From Lysobacterales bacterium (GTDB lineage Bacteria > Pseudomonadota > Gammaproteobacteria > Xanthomonadales > SZUA-36), in NCBI GenBank assembly GCA_009692275.1, contig SHZL01000174.1, positions 1 through 6,025 on the forward strand: a DNA stretch of 6,025 nucleotides, given 5' to 3'. The notes beneath the pieces were generated by a model that saw only the letters and a program-made list of their open reading frames with translations, was not told the origin of the DNA and did no database searches. Positions 5,555 to 6,025 of the stretch are shown here, piece by piece. A program made the position numbers and the translations under genes. Within the stretch, counting starts at the first letter, position 1. Each line of letters opens with the position of its first letter.

Positions 5555-6025
5555 ATGAAGTGTAAATATTACCTTTCGCCCTCTTTGGTGAGCACTCACC
5601 AGATTTCCGACGATCTCCACGATGTGGGAGTCGAGGATTGGCTGCTGCATGTTGTCTCCAGCGATGAAGAAGGGCTGAAAAAGGAAAAAATCCACTCCAG
5701 CAACTGGCTGGAAACCACGGCCCTGTTGCGCGACGGATTCATCGGCGCAAACTTCGGGTTTATCGCCGGTGCCCTCGCCACCGGCGGGCTGATGTTGTTT
5801 GAACCATTCGGGCCCAATCTGCCCGGCATTACCTATTTCTTCGTGATGATCGTTTCAACCTTCTTCGGGGCGTGGGTTGGTGGCTTGACCGGCATGGATA
5901 GCGAAAACCGCAAACTGCGGCGATTTCACAGCGAAATCAAGGAAGGCAAGTACCTGCTTCTCATCTATGCTCGCAAGGGCCAAGGTGAAAAAATCAAGAC
6001 CATGATGAAAGCGCGGCATCCTGAG
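5555..6025 (+). CDS. Small two-helix membrane protein, unknown function (3' end outside window)
   Basis: From ATG 5555 the frame stays open to the last base, giving 157 residues with no stop. The protein begins with a soluble segment (MKCKYYLSPSLVSTHQISDD, residues 1-20) that may form a small alpha/beta domain up to about residue 55. It then has a glycine-rich hydrophobic segment (residues about 60-82, GFIGANFGFIAGALATGGLM) and a second one (about 91-113, FFVMIVSTFFGAWVGGLTGM). A charged cytoplasmic tail follows with the strand YLLLIYARK and a helix ending MMKARHPE. The layout, with a Gly-rich hairpin ending GAWVGGLTGM followed by RRFHSEIKEGKYLLL, resembles small conserved proteobacterial inner-membrane proteins of about 170 residues, sometimes loosely called DUF1269-like or magnesium-transporter-like. 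I cannot confirm either, and only a few C-terminal residues are probably missing. A TACAAT at 5532-5537 could be a -10 box but has no partner -35. Confidence 0.85.
   Translation, partial: MKCKYYLSPSLVSTHQISDDLHDVGVEDWLLHVVSSDEEGLKKEKIHSSNWLETTALLRDGFIGANFGFIAGALATGGLMLFEPFGPNLPGITYFFVMIVSTFFGAWVGGLTGMDSENRKLRRFHSEIKEGKYLLLIYARKGQGEKIKTMMKARHPE
5586..5601. repeat. Perfect 16-bp inverted repeat inside the start of the last gene
   Basis: TGGTGAG (5586-5592) and CTCACCA (5595-5601) are perfect 7-bp arms around a 2-nt centre, within codons 11-16 of the small membrane protein gene. The arms contain GGTGA and TCACC, the same pentamers as the array at 5416-5439. The site could bind the same regulator or form a hairpin just after the start codon. 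It may equally be a coding coincidence. Confidence 0.4.

Noticed and set aside
5061..5558. 165-codon plus-strand frame crossing the divergent intergenic region
   Set aside because: Its first half is antisense to the DUF3313 gene. The translation is low-complexity and unlike any family, and the frame stops just over the ATG of the real downstream gene.

Overview
The window reads as chromosomal DNA of a gammaproteobacterium, probably a marine or environmental Gram-negative. The reasons are the moderately high GC content, Sec signal peptides on exported proteins, a DUF3313 protein and a prolyl-hydroxylase-type oxygenase. No taxon marker is present, so this placement is inference from the protein families.

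Layout from left to right. (1) At 1-276 (+) is the 3' end of a small helical, probably exported protein gene, closed by a strong hairpin at 298-326. (2) At 454-3729 (+) is a 1091-residue exported sortilin/Vps10-like beta-propeller protein with eleven Asp-box (BNR) motifs, an Ig-like segment and a helical C-terminal region. (3) At 4468-3686 (-) is a 2OG-Fe(II) oxygenase of the prolyl 4-hydroxylase type with an N-terminal SEC-C zinc motif. It runs tail-to-tail into the propeller gene with a 44-bp overlap. (4) At 5224-4514 (-) is a DUF3313 periplasmic protein, 45 bp upstream of the oxygenase gene and probably co-transcribed with it. (5) At 5225-5554 is a 330-bp divergent intergenic region. (6) From 5555 (+) a small two-helix membrane protein gene runs off the window at codon 157.

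The intergenic region 5225-5554 holds the least ordinary material. Two copies of TTCGAA-N17-TATCCT, both read on the minus strand, lie 238 bp apart. One is placed as a promoter for the DUF3313 gene, giving a leader of about 28 nt with a good ribosome binding site. The other lies just upstream of a 91-bp element (5390-5480) whose ends are perfect 10-bp inverted repeats. Its interior can fold into two further helices and two hairpins. Inside it are four alternating TCACC/GGTGA pentamers, and the same pentamers recur as an inverted pair inside the first codons of the downstream gene. I read this as a candidate structured RNA, or a DNA operator array, that I cannot assign to a known class.

No CRISPR array, tRNA, rRNA, transposase or integron feature was found. 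The genes do not form an obvious single pathway. The only likely functional unit is the DUF3313-oxygenase pair on the minus strand.
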